64,000 nt of DNA, from positions 434,001 through 498,000 of the forward strand of contig NZ_UUOC01000004.1 of assembly GCF_900590755.1 (NCBI RefSeq), written 5' to 3'. The stretch comes from Pseudomonas viridiflava. GTDB taxonomy: Bacteria > Pseudomonadota > Gammaproteobacteria > Pseudomonadales > Pseudomonadaceae. The notes beneath the pieces are model-generated. The model did no database searches. It was not told the DNA's origin and was given only the letters and a program-made list of their open reading frames with translations. Below, piece by piece: positions 53,035-64,000 of this stretch. The position numbers were made by a program, and so were the translations under genes. The stretch's first letter is position 1. Each line of letters starts with the position of its first letter.

Positions 53035-54497
53035 TGTCGTCCAGCCTGAACAAGATTTTCGCCCACGCGCCCAGCGATCTGATGATTCGCGAACTGACTC
53101 TGGACAGCCGTAACGTTCGGGGCGGCGATCTGTTTCTGGCCGTGCCGGGTGCCAACTTCGATGGCCGCGATCATATCGCCGATGCCTTGAAGCGTGGTGC
53201 CGCTGCTGTTGCCTATGAAGTTGAAGGGGCAAAGGTTCTACCGATCACCGACGTGCCACTGATTCCGGTCAAGGGCCTGGCTGCGCAGCTTTCGGACATC
53301 GCCGGGCGTTTCTATGGCGATCCAAGCCGTAGCTTGAATCTGGTCGGCGTGACCGGCACCAACGGCAAAACCAGCGTGACCCAACTGGTCGCTCAGGCTT
53401 TGGATCTGTTGGGTCAGCATTGCGGCATCGTGGGTACGCTGGGCACCGGTTTCTATGGTGCCTTGCAGAGCGGTCGCCATACCACGCCGGACCCGATTGC
53501 CGTGCAGGCGACCATGACCGACCTGAAAAAGGCCGGCGCCCGCGCTGTGGCCATGGAAGTTTCTTCCCACGGTCTGGATCAGGGGCGTGCTACCGCATTG
53601 GCGTTCGATGTAGCAGTGCTGACCAATCTGTCCCGCGACCATCTGGATTATCACGGCACGATGCAGGCCTATGGCGAGGCCAAGGCCAAGCTGTTCGCGT
53701 GGTCCGATCTGCGTTGCCGGGTGCTCAATATTGATGACGAGTTCGGTCGCACCCTGGCCGCAGAGAAGCGTGAATCACGGCTGATCACCTACAGCCTCGA
53801 AGATTCCAGCGCTTACTTGTTCTGCCGCGACGCCAAGTTTGGCGATGACGGTGTGCGCGCCACGCTGGTGACTCCGCAAGGTCAGCACCTGCTGCGCAGC
53901 AGTCTGCTGGGGCGTTTCAATCTGAGCAACGTACTGGCTGCCGTTGGCGCCTTGCTGGGTCTGGATTATGCGCTGGACGAAATTCTGAAAGTCCTGCCAC
54001 AGCTGGAAGGCCCGGTCGGACGCATGCAGCGTCTGGGTGGTGGAGCCAAGCCGCTCGTGGTGGTTGATTACGCCCATACGCCTGACGCGCTGGAAAAAGT
54101 GCTCACCGCGTTGCGCCCCCACGCCAAGGGTCGCTTGCTTTGCCTGTTCGGCTGCGGCGGCGATCGTGATCGCGGCAAGCGTCCTTTGATGGCCGAAGTG
54201 GTTGAGCGTCTGGCCGATGGCGTGCTGGTGACCGACGACAACCCACGCAGCGAAGTGCCAACGCAGATTTTCGATGACATTCGCCAGGGCTTCAGCGCTG
54301 TGCAGAACGTGCGCTTTGTCGAAGGCCGTGGCCAGGCCATTGCCGAAATCATCGCCGGCGCCAGCGCCGACGACGTGATCGTGCTGGCGGGCAAAGGGCA
54401 TGAGGATTACCAGGAAATCAACGGCCAGCGACAGGATTTCTCCGATTTGGAAGAAGCTGCCAAAGCGCTGGCTGCATGGGAGGTGGCCGATGCTTAA
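53034..54497 (+). CDS. murE: UDP-MurNAc-tripeptide synthetase MurE
   Basis: 487 residues. ATP loop GVTGTNGKTSVTQL, the meso-diaminopimelate-specific DNPR motif (TDDNPRSE), and the C-terminal ligase domain. It adds meso-DAP to UDP-MurNAc-L-Ala-D-Glu in the cytoplasm. It overlaps murF by 8 nt. Confidence 0.97.
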
Positions 54498-55860
54498 GCC
54501 GTTGTCCTTCAGTGAATTGCTAACCGTACTCGACGCACGATTGGTAGGTGCCGATTGCACCTTCGAAGGCGTGAGCATCGACAGCCGTGCCATCGTGCCA
54601 GGGCAGTTGTTTGTTGCCCTGACTGGCCCGCGTTTCGACGGTCATGATTATCTGGATCAGGTGGCTGCCAAAGGTGCGGTCGGTGCATTGGTTGAACATG
54701 AAGTGCCGGGCTCGACGCTGCCACAACTGGTGGTGCTGGATACCCGCAAGGCGCTCGCCCAATTGGGCGCGATCAATCGCAACGCTTTTGTCGACAAGCC
54801 TGTTGCAGCGATCACCGGTTCCAGCGGCAAGACCACCGTCAAGGAAATGCTCGCCAGCATCATGCGCACCCGAGGTGCCGTGCTCGCGACCAAGGGCAAC
54901 CTGAATAACGAACTGGGCGTGCCACTGACACTCCTTGCGCTGGCGCCGGACTACGCGGCTGCCGTCATAGAGCTGGGCGCTTCCCGAGTGGGCGAAATCG
55001 CGTTCACTGTGAGCCTGACCAAACCCCATGTCGCGGTGATCACTAACGCTGGCACCGCGCACGTGGGCGAGTTCGGCGGGCCGGACAAGATCGTCGAAGC
55101 CAAGGGCGAAATCCTTGAAGGCCTCGATAACGTCGGCGTTGCTGTACTCAATAAAGAAGACAAAGCATTCCCGATCTGGAAAGCCCGCGCAGGTGATCGT
55201 CAGGTGGTGAGCTTCGCCATTGCTGATCAAAGCGCTGATTTCCACGCTCAAAACCTGACACGCGACGCCCGTGGCTGCCCTGGCTTTACGCTTTGCAGCC
55301 CTGACGGTTCGGCTGCTGTGCAACTGAACCTGCTCGGCGCCCATAACGTGGGCAATGCCCTGGCTGCCGCCGCTGCGGCCCATGCGCTGGGCGTCACGCT
55401 GGATGGCATCGTGTCCGGGCTGAATACCGTTCAGCCAGTCAAAGGCCGCACCGTCGCGCAACTCGCGCTGAACGGTCTGCGTGTGATCGACGACACCTAT
55501 AACGCCAACCCGACTTCCGTGAACGCCGCCGTAGACATCCTCACCGGTTTTACCGGGCGGACTGTTCTGGTGCTGGGCGATATCGGCGAGTTGGGCGATT
55601 GGGCCGAACAAGGTCACCGCGACGTAGGTGCCTACGCCGCTGGCAAAGTGTCTGCGCTGTATGCCGTTGGTCCGCTGATGGCGCATGCCGTCAACGCCTT
55701 CGGCGAGCATGCGCGCCATTTTGCAAATCAGACCGACCTGATCGCAGCGCTTGGCGCCGAGCAGGATCCGAACACCACTATTTTGATCAAGGGTTCGCGT
55801 AGCGCTGCGATGGAAAACATCGTGGCCGCCCTATGCGGTTCCAGCCTGGAGAAACATTAA
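54490..55860 (+). CDS. murF: UDP-MurNAc-tripeptide D-alanyl-D-alanine ligase MurF
   Basis: 456 residues from ATG 54490 ([18 protein letters not shown]); a longer frame into murE is rejected. ATP loop [24 protein letters not shown] and the DDTYNANP motif are typical of MurF. It adds D-Ala-D-Ala to complete the pentapeptide. It shares 1 nt with mraY. Confidence 0.97.
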   Translation: MLKPLSFSELLTVLDARLVGADCTFEGVSIDSRAIVPGQLFVALTGPRFDGHDYLDQVAAKGAVGALVEHEVPGSTLPQLVVLDTRKALAQLGAINRNAFVDKPVAAITGSSGKTTVKEMLASIMRTRGAVLATKGNLNNELGVPLTLLALAPDYAAAVIELGASRVGEIAFTVSLTKPHVAVITNAGTAHVGEFGGPDKIVEAKGEILEGLDNVGVAVLNKEDKAFPIWKARAGDRQVVSFAIADQSADFHAQNLTRDARGCPGFTLCSPDGSAAVQLNLLGAHNVGNALAAAAAAHALGVTLDGIVSGLNTVQPVKGRTVAQLALNGLRVIDDTYNANPTSVNAAVDILTGFTGRTVLVLGDIGELGDWAEQGHRDVGAYAAGKVSALYAVGPLMAHAVNAFGEHARHFANQTDLIAALGAEQDPNTTILIKGSRSAAMENIVAALCGSSLEKH

Positions 55861-56942
55861 TGCTGCTGCTGTTGGCCGAATTTCTACAACAGTTCCACAA
55901 AGGCTTCGCAGTCTTCCAATACCTGACGCTGCGCGGGATCCTCGGCGTGCTTACGGCACTGTCGCTTTCACTGTGCCTCGGGCCTTGGATGATCCGCGCC
56001 TTGCAGATGCGCCAGATTGGTCAGTCCGTGCGTAATGACGGGCCACAGTCGCACCTTTCCAAGTCGGGCACACCGACCATGGGCGGCGCGTTGATTCTGT
56101 CCTCAATCGGCATCAGCACCTTGCTCTGGGCTGACTTGAGCAACCGTTATGTCTGGGTTGTCCTGCTGGTGACCTTGCTGTTCGGCGGTATCGGCTGGGT
56201 GGATGACTATCGCAAGGTCATCGAAAAGAATTCGAAAGGCCTGCCGAGCCGCTGGAAGTATTTCTGGCAGTCGGTCTTCGGCCTGTGCGCAGCGATCTTC
56301 CTTTATGTCACCGCGCCATCGGCAGTTGAGACGACGCTGATCATTCCGATGTTCAAGGACGCCAGTATTGCGCTGGGCATCGGTTTCATCGTGCTGACCT
56401 ACTTTGTGATCGTCGGCTCCAGCAACGCGGTCAACCTGACCGACGGCCTGGATGGTCTGGCGATTCTGCCCACCGTACTGGTTGGCGGCGCGCTGGGTAT
56501 CTTCTGCTATCTGTCGGGTAACGTGAAATTCGCTGAATACCTGCTGATTCCGTATGTGCCGGGCGCAGGTGAATTGATTGTGTTCTGCGGTGCCCTGATC
56601 GGTGCCGGGCTGGGCTTCCTGTGGTTCAACACCTATCCGGCCCAGGTGTTCATGGGCGACGTTGGCGCGCTGGCACTGGGTGCTGCACTGGGCACCATCG
56701 CCGTGATCGTTCGTCAGGAAATCGTCCTGTTCATCATGGGCGGTGTGTTCGTGATGGAAACCCTGTCAGTCGTCATTCAGGTTGCATCCTTTAAGTTGAC
56801 CGGCCGCCGCGTATTCCGCATGGCGCCGATCCACCACCACTTTGAACTCAAGGGCTGGCCCGAGCCACGCGTGATCGTCCGTTTCTGGATCATCACCGTG
56901 ATTCTCGTGTTGATCGGCCTTGCCACGCTGAAACTGAGGTAG
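55860..56942 (+). CDS. mraY: Phospho-MurNAc-pentapeptide transferase MraY
   Basis: 360 residues, about ten transmembrane helices. Active-site blocks: [19 protein letters not shown] (the DD pair), [12 protein letters not shown], and [14 protein letters not shown]. It makes lipid I from UDP-MurNAc-pentapeptide and undecaprenyl phosphate. The start ATG at 55860 overlaps the murF stop. Confidence 0.97.
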   Translation: MLLLLAEFLQQFHKGFAVFQYLTLRGILGVLTALSLSLCLGPWMIRALQMRQIGQSVRNDGPQSHLSKSGTPTMGGALILSSIGISTLLWADLSNRYVWVVLLVTLLFGGIGWVDDYRKVIEKNSKGLPSRWKYFWQSVFGLCAAIFLYVTAPSAVETTLIIPMFKDASIALGIGFIVLTYFVIVGSSNAVNLTDGLDGLAILPTVLVGGALGIFCYLSGNVKFAEYLLIPYVPGAGELIVFCGALIGAGLGFLWFNTYPAQVFMGDVGALALGAALGTIAVIVRQEIVLFIMGGVFVMETLSVVIQVASFKLTGRRVFRMAPIHHHFELKGWPEPRVIVRFWIITVILVLIGLATLKLR

Positions 56943-56947
56943 AACGA

Positions 56948-58294
56948 GTGTCTCTTATCGCTTCAGACCATTTCCGCATCGTTGTCGGCCTCGGCAAGAG
57001 CGGCATGTCCCTGGTTCGCTTCCTGGCGAACCGGGGCGTGTCGTTTGCTGTTGCCGATACGCGGGAAAATCCACCGGAGCTGGCGACCCTGCGTCGCGAG
57101 TATCCGCAGGTGGATGTGCGTTGTGGCGAACTGGACGTCGAATTCCTGTGCCGTGCTGACGAGCTTTACGTGAGCCCGGGTCTGGCCCTGGCGACTCCGG
57201 CCCTGCAGCAAGCAGCGGCGCGAGGCGTGAAGCTGTCCGGCGATATCGAGTTGTTCGCGCGTTACGCGAAAGCGCCCATCATCGCCATCACCGGCTCGAA
57301 CGCGAAAAGCACCGTCACCACGCTGGTGGGTGAGATGGCTGCCGCGGCCGGCAAGCGTGTGGCAGTGGGCGGCAATCTCGGCACGCCAGCGCTGGATCTG
57401 CTCAACGATGACATCGAGCTTTACGTGATGGAGCTGTCCAGCTTTCAACTGGAAACCACTGATCAGCTGGGCGCCGAAGTGGCGACCGTGCTGAATATCA
57501 GCGAAGACCACATGGATCGCTACAGCGGCCTGCCTGCTTATCATCTGGCCAAGCACCGGGTATTCCGTGGCGCGCGTCAGGTGGTGGTCAACCGTCAGGA
57601 CGTGCTGACCCGTCCGCTGATCGGTGAAGGTCTGCCGTGCTGGACCTTCGGCCTGAACAAACCCGATTTCCATGGCTTCGGTCTGCGCGAAGAGAATGGC
57701 GAAAAATACCTCGCCTTCCAGTTCGACAACCTGATGCCCGTCCGCGAACTGAAAATCCGTGGCGCTCACAATCAGTCCAACGCCCTGGCGGCCCTGGCTC
57801 TGGGTCATGCGGTCGGTTTGCCGATGGAGTCGATGCTTAATAGCCTGCGTAGTTTTGGCGGTCTGGAGCATCGCTGCCAGTGGTTGCGCGAGCTTGAAGG
57901 CGTGAGCTATTACGACGACTCCAAGGCGACCAATGTTGGCGCTGCCCTGGCAGCCATTGGAGGCCTGGGGGCTGATATTCCCGGCAAGCTGGTGTTGATC
58001 GCTGGCGGCGATGGCAAAGGTGCTGACTTCAGCGGCCTGCGTGCGCCGGTAGCGGCCCATTGCCGCGCGGTGGTGTTGATCGGCCGTGATGCCGAGTTGA
58101 TCGCCAAAGCGCTGGGCGACGATGTTGCCCTGATCCGCGTTGCCACCCTTGATGAAGCCGTGCAGCGCTGCGCCGAGATCGCTCAAGCGGGCGATGCGGT
58201 GTTGCTGTCTCCTGCCTGTGCCAGTTTCGACATGTTCAAAAACTACGAAGAGCGCGGTCGTCTGTTCGCGCAAGCCGTGGGGGACTTGTCATGA
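56948..58294 (+). CDS. murD: UDP-MurNAc-L-alanine D-glutamate ligase MurD
   Basis: 448 residues from a GTG start at 56948. ATP loop ITGSNAKSTVTTL, where Ala replaces the more common Gly before Lys; NISEDHMDRY and the C-terminal LIAGGDGKGADF are family marks. It adds D-Glu to UDP-MurNAc-L-Ala. It overlaps ftsW by 4 nt. Confidence 0.97.
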   Translation: MSLIASDHFRIVVGLGKSGMSLVRFLANRGVSFAVADTRENPPELATLRREYPQVDVRCGELDVEFLCRADELYVSPGLALATPALQQAAARGVKLSGDIELFARYAKAPIIAITGSNAKSTVTTLVGEMAAAAGKRVAVGGNLGTPALDLLNDDIELYVMELSSFQLETTDQLGAEVATVLNISEDHMDRYSGLPAYHLAKHRVFRGARQVVVNRQDVLTRPLIGEGLPCWTFGLNKPDFHGFGLREENGEKYLAFQFDNLMPVRELKIRGAHNQSNALAALALGHAVGLPMESMLNSLRSFGGLEHRCQWLRELEGVSYYDDSKATNVGAALAAIGGLGADIPGKLVLIAGGDGKGADFSGLRAPVAAHCRAVVLIGRDAELIAKALGDDVALIRVATLDEAVQRCAEIAQAGDAVLLSPACASFDMFKNYEERGRLFAQAVGDLS

Positions 58295-59505
58295 TCTTCG
58301 GCGTGATCAAGCCTTACCCGTCGCCACTGATCAGTGGTCGCGGCATTGATGTGGATTTCCCGATGCTCGCCGGTTGCCTCGCCCTGTTGGGCCTGGGCCT
58401 GGTGATGATCACCTCGGCTTCTTCAGAAGTGGCGGCGGTGAACTCCGGCAACACTCTGTACATGATGACCCGCCACCTGATCTACATGATCATCGGCATC
58501 GGCGCTTGCGGCGTGACCATGATGATTCCGGTCGCCACCTGGCAGCGTCTGGGCTGGATGATGCTACTGGGCGCTTTCGGGCTGCTGATCATGGTGTTGA
58601 TACCAGGCGTCGGGCGCGAGGTGAACGGTTCGATGCGCTGGATCGGTTTCGGCGCGTTCAACGTTCAGCCCTCGGAAATCGCCAAGGTCTTCGTGGTTAT
58701 CTTCCTGGCCGGCTACCTGATTCGTCGCCAGACAGAAGTGCGCGAAAGCTGGATGGGCTTTTTCAAGCCGTTCATCGTGCTGCTGCCCATGGCGGGCCTG
58801 CTGCTGATGGAGCCTGACTTCGGTGCCACCGTCGTAATGATGGGCGCAGCGGCGGCGATGCTGTTTCTGGGCGGCGTTGGTCTGTTCCGTTTCAGCCTGA
58901 TGGTTGCATTGGCGGTCGGCGCGGTGTTCGTGCTGGTTCAAGCGCAGCCGTATCGGATGGCGCGCCTGATTACCTTTACCGACCCCTGGTCCGATCAGTT
59001 CGGCTCGGGCTATCAGTTGACCCAGGCCCTGATTGCGTTCGGTCGCGGCGAGTGGCTGGGCGTTGGCCTGGGCAATAGCGTGCAGAAGCAGTTCTATCTG
59101 CCTGAAGCTCACACTGACTTTGTGTTCTCGGTACTGGCTGAAGAGCTTGGCGTAGTCGGCTCGCTGCTGACCGTCGGCCTGTTCGTGTTCGTCAGTATCC
59201 GTGCGATGTACATCGGCATGTGGGCCGAGCGCGCCAAGCAGTTCTTCGGTGCTTACGTGGCCTACGGTCTGGCATTTCTGTGGATCGGCCAGTTCCTGAT
59301 CAACATCGGCGTGAACGTCGGTTTGCTGCCAACCAAAGGTCTGACCTTGCCGTTTCTCAGCTACGGCGGCAGCTCGTTGGTGATCTGCTGCGCAAGCCTG
59401 GGTCTGCTGCTGCGGATCGAGTGGGAATCGCGCAACAACATGGGCAGCGAAGAAGCCGAGTTCAACGAGAGTGACTTCGCCGAGGAGCCTAAACATGGAC
59501 GATAA
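58291..59505 (+). CDS. ftsW: Septal peptidoglycan polymerase FtsW
   Basis: 404 residues, SEDS family with about ten transmembrane helices. Conserved: GREVNGSMRWI near residue 110, QPSEIAK, PEAHTDFVFSVLAEELG, and KGLTLPFLSYGGSSL. It polymerises glycan strands from lipid II together with FtsI at the septum. It overlaps murG by 11 nt. Confidence 0.97.
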   Translation: MIFGVIKPYPSPLISGRGIDVDFPMLAGCLALLGLGLVMITSASSEVAAVNSGNTLYMMTRHLIYMIIGIGACGVTMMIPVATWQRLGWMMLLGAFGLLIMVLIPGVGREVNGSMRWIGFGAFNVQPSEIAKVFVVIFLAGYLIRRQTEVRESWMGFFKPFIVLLPMAGLLLMEPDFGATVVMMGAAAAMLFLGGVGLFRFSLMVALAVGAVFVLVQAQPYRMARLITFTDPWSDQFGSGYQLTQALIAFGRGEWLGVGLGNSVQKQFYLPEAHTDFVFSVLAEELGVVGSLLTVGLFVFVSIRAMYIGMWAERAKQFFGAYVAYGLAFLWIGQFLINIGVNVGLLPTKGLTLPFLSYGGSSLVICCASLGLLLRIEWESRNNMGSEEAEFNESDFAEEPKHGR

Positions 59506-60557
59506 CGTGCTGATCATGGCCGGTGGTACCGGTGGGCACGTATTCCCTGCGCTGGCCTGTGCCCGCGAGTTTCAGGCGCGCGGCTATAAAGTGCACTGGC
59601 TCGGCACCCCGCGCGGCATCGAGAACGAACTGGTTCCGCAGGCGGGGTTCGCCTTGCATCTGATCAATGTCACTGGCCTGCGTGGCAAGGGTCGTTTGTC
59701 GCTGCTCAAGGCGCCGCTGATGTTGCTCAAGGCATTGATACAGGCGCGCAAGATCGTCCGTGAGCTGAAACCTGTTTGCGTGGTGGGTTTCGGTGGTTAT
59801 GTGACGGGTCCGGGCGGCCTGGCTGCCAAGCTGGGCAAAGTGCCGCTGATCATTCACGAGCAGAACGCCGTGGCCGGTACCGCCAATCGCAGCCTGGCTT
59901 CATTCGCCAGCCGCGTATGCGAGGCTTTCCCGAATACCTTTGCCGCTTCCGACAAGCGCCGTACTACTGGTAACCCCGTGCGCGTCGAGCTGTTCCTGGA
60001 AACCCCGCGTCAGGCACTGGCCGGGCGCAAGGCGCGCCTGTTGGTGTTGGGCGGCAGCCTGGGTGCCGAACCGCTGAACAAATTATTGCCGGAGGCGCTG
60101 TCCCAGGTGCCTGCCGAATTGCGGCCTGAAGTGTTCCATCAGGCAGGCAAGAATCACGATGAAATCACCTCCGAGCGCTATCGCGCTGCAGGTGTCGAGG
60201 CGCAGGTCGCCCCGTTCATCAAAGACATGGCTCAAGCGTATAGCTGGGCCGACCTGGTGGTCTGTCGCGCAGGCGCGTTGACCATCAGTGAGCTGGCGGC
60301 GGCCGGGCTGCCGTCGCTGTTGGTGCCGTTGCCCCATGCGATCGACGACCACCAGTCCCGTAACGCCGACTATCTGGCTCATGAAGGCGCTGCCTTCGTC
60401 ATGCCACAAGCGACAACTGGCGCAGCCGAGATGGCGGCGCGCCTGACAGAGGTTTTGATGCAACCCGAACAACTCAACACCATGGCTCGTACCGCCCGCC
60501 GGCTGGCCAAGCCTGATGCAACCAACACTGTCGTGAATATCTGCCTGGAGGTGGCCC

Positions 60558-60565
<8 letters not shown>
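59495..60565 (+). CDS. murG: UDP-GlcNAc lipid I transferase MurG
   Basis: 356 residues from ATG 59495, GAGGAG upstream. GT-B fold: N-terminal [14 protein letters not shown], middle [12 protein letters not shown], and the donor-site block [20 protein letters not shown] (part). It adds GlcNAc to lipid I to make lipid II on the inner face of the membrane. It overlaps murC by 8 nt. Confidence 0.97.
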
Positions 60566-62974
<2,409 letters not shown>

Positions 62975-62977
62975 GTC

Positions 62978-63844
62978 ATGAACGCGACGGCGCGTCATCA
63001 GCCCCCAGCACCTGGCCGCAAGCCAGTGCCGCGTGGTGCCAGTCGCATGGTTGCCAAGGAACCGCTGTCGGCGCGTCTGCCGAAAGCGCAGTTGGGCGGT
63101 TTCTTCAAGAAGCTGGGCTGGCTGGTGTTGATGGTTGCGCTGGGTTTTGCCGCGTATGAAGGCGCACAACGTCTGCTGCCGTACGCCGACCGCCCGATTA
63201 CCAAGATCAACGTGCAGGGTGATTTGAGTTACATCAGCCAGCAAGCGGTGCAACAACGGATAGCACCTTATGTGGCGGCGAGTTTTTTCACCATCGATCT
63301 GGCTGCCATGCGCAGCGAGCTGGAAAAGATGCCGTGGATCGCCCACGCGGAAGTACGTCGCGTATGGCCGGATCAGGTTGTGATCCGTCTGGAAGAACAA
63401 CTGCCAGTGGCGCGCTGGGGTGATGAAGCTCTGCTGAACAATCAGGGCGAAGCTTTCACACCGCGCGAGCTGGCCAATTATGAGCATCTGCCGCAGTTGT
63501 TCGGCCCACAACGGGCCCAGCAGCAGGTGATGCAGCAGTATCAAGTGTTGAGCCAGATGTTGCGCCCTATGGGGTTCTCCATCGCACGACTGGAATTACG
63601 TGAGCGTGGCAGCTGGTTTTTGACCACGGGCGCGGGCAGTGCAGGTCCTGGTATCGAGCTGTTGCTGGGACGCGATCACCTTGTGGAAAAGATGCGCCGC
63701 TTTATCGCCATCTACGACAAAACGCTTAAAGAACAGATCACGAATATTGCGCGCATCGACCTGCGCTACTCCAACGGCCTTGCCGTCGGGTGGCGTGAGC
63801 AGGTAGCGCCTCCGACGGACAAACCCGCCGTCGCGAAGAATTGA
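62978..63844 (+). CDS. ftsQ: Cell division protein FtsQ
   Basis: 288 residues: a basic cytoplasmic N-terminus, one transmembrane helix (residues ~47-64, [18 protein letters not shown]), a POTRA domain ([20 protein letters not shown] onward, residues ~73-140) and the FtsQ beta domain. It bridges early and late divisome proteins with FtsL and FtsB. ftsA starts 14 nt downstream. Confidence 0.95.
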   Translation: MNATARHQPPAPGRKPVPRGASRMVAKEPLSARLPKAQLGGFFKKLGWLVLMVALGFAAYEGAQRLLPYADRPITKINVQGDLSYISQQAVQQRIAPYVAASFFTIDLAAMRSELEKMPWIAHAEVRRVWPDQVVIRLEEQLPVARWGDEALLNNQGEAFTPRELANYEHLPQLFGPQRAQQQVMQQYQVLSQMLRPMGFSIARLELRERGSWFLTTGAGSAGPGIELLLGRDHLVEKMRRFIAIYDKTLKEQITNIARIDLRYSNGLAVGWREQVAPPTDKPAVAKN

Positions 63845-63858
63845 TAAGAGGCAGGACC

Positions 63859-64000
63859 ATGGCAAACGTGCAAAGCGGCAAAATGATCGTTGGCTTGGAT
63901 ATCGGCACCTCCAAGGTGGTGGCGCTGGTAGGCGAAGTCTCGGCCGATGGCACGCTGGAAATCGTCGGTATCGGTACCCATCCATCCCGCGGCCTGAAGA
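63859..64000 (+). CDS. ftsA: Cell division protein FtsA, N-terminal part
   Basis: 47 residues before the window ends. The first ATPase phosphate-loop region of the actin/Hsp70 fold, IVGLDIGTSKVVALVGEV, is complete. FtsA tethers FtsZ to the membrane; ftsZ is expected next. Cut by the right edge. Confidence 0.95.
   Translation, partial: MANVQSGKMIVGLDIGTSKVVALVGEVSADGTLEIVGIGTHPSRGLK

Noticed and set aside
54400..54489. Longer start for murF inside murE
   Set aside because: The MurF N-terminus [11 protein letters not shown] at 54490 fits the family, and 8-nt overlaps are typical of this cluster.

Overview
The window is chromosomal DNA of a Pseudomonas, probably of the fluorescens/syringae side of the genus and not P. 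aeruginosa. The evidence is the gene order, which matches from memory the P. aeruginosa block PA4476 to PA4408 almost gene for gene (yhdP, nit, tldD, darP, pmbA, fagA-fumC-orfX-sodA-zip, ptsO-rapZ-ptsN-hpf-rpoN-lptBAC-kdsCD, mlaFEDCB, ibaG-murA-hisGDC, algW, nif3, cysD-cysNC, zapG, trpS, zapE, rplM-rpsI, petABC, sspAB, dolP-diaA-yraN-lpoA, rsmI, rnpB and the dcw cluster). It is almost all core genome; no prophage, insertion sequence, CRISPR array or tRNA gene was seen. Both edges cut genes: yhdP on the left and ftsA on the right. I found no frameshifted or clearly broken gene.

Layout. 1-5437: the yhdP 3' end, a nitrilase-family amidase, tldD and pmbA (the two halves of the TldD/TldE protease) with darP between them on the other strand. 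5600-9428: an iron-starvation operon behind a Fur box (fagA, iron-free fumarase fumC, a TPR-like gene of unknown function, Mn superoxide dismutase sodA, a ZIP metal transporter). 9520-17214: a zinc-ribbon protein, then a long minus-strand run reading kdsD-kdsC-lptC-lptA-lptB-rpoN-hpf-ptsN-rapZ-ptsO, which joins LPS Kdo synthesis and LPS export to sigma-54 and the nitrogen PTS. 17504-25475: mlaFEDCB (outer-membrane lipid asymmetry), ibaG-murA and hisGDC. 25683-31201: algW, nif3-like, and cysD/cysNC for sulfate activation.

31612-38920: zapG, an alpha/beta hydrolase, trpS, zapE, a GlxA/AraC regulator, an acyl-CoA dehydrogenase and a Tas-like aldo-keto reductase. 39175-44122: rplM-rpsI, petABC (cytochrome bc1) and sspAB. 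44193-49305: the minus-strand lpoA-yraN-diaA-dolP operon, rsmI, and RNase P RNA. 49509-64000: the dcw division and cell-wall cluster in canonical order, mraZ-rsmH-ftsL-ftsI-murE-murF-mraY-murD-ftsW-murG-murC-ddlB-ftsQ-ftsA, with nearly every gene overlapping or touching the next.

Two features stand out against this core background. (1) Between cysD and cysNC sits a lower-GC gene for a small four-helix-bundle protein of the 23S-rRNA-intervening-sequence family. It is bracketed by a perfect 19-bp inverted repeat built from CAAGCNN heptamers, so in a cysD-cysNC transcript the gene would lie in the loop of a long stem. This layout recalls the intervening sequences of 23S rRNA, but here it is inside a metabolic operon. 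(2) Paired inverted REP elements (REPIN-like) of three sequence types, with sizes of 87, 90 and 70-80 bp, lie in eight intergenic gaps, including six of the seven convergent gene junctions.
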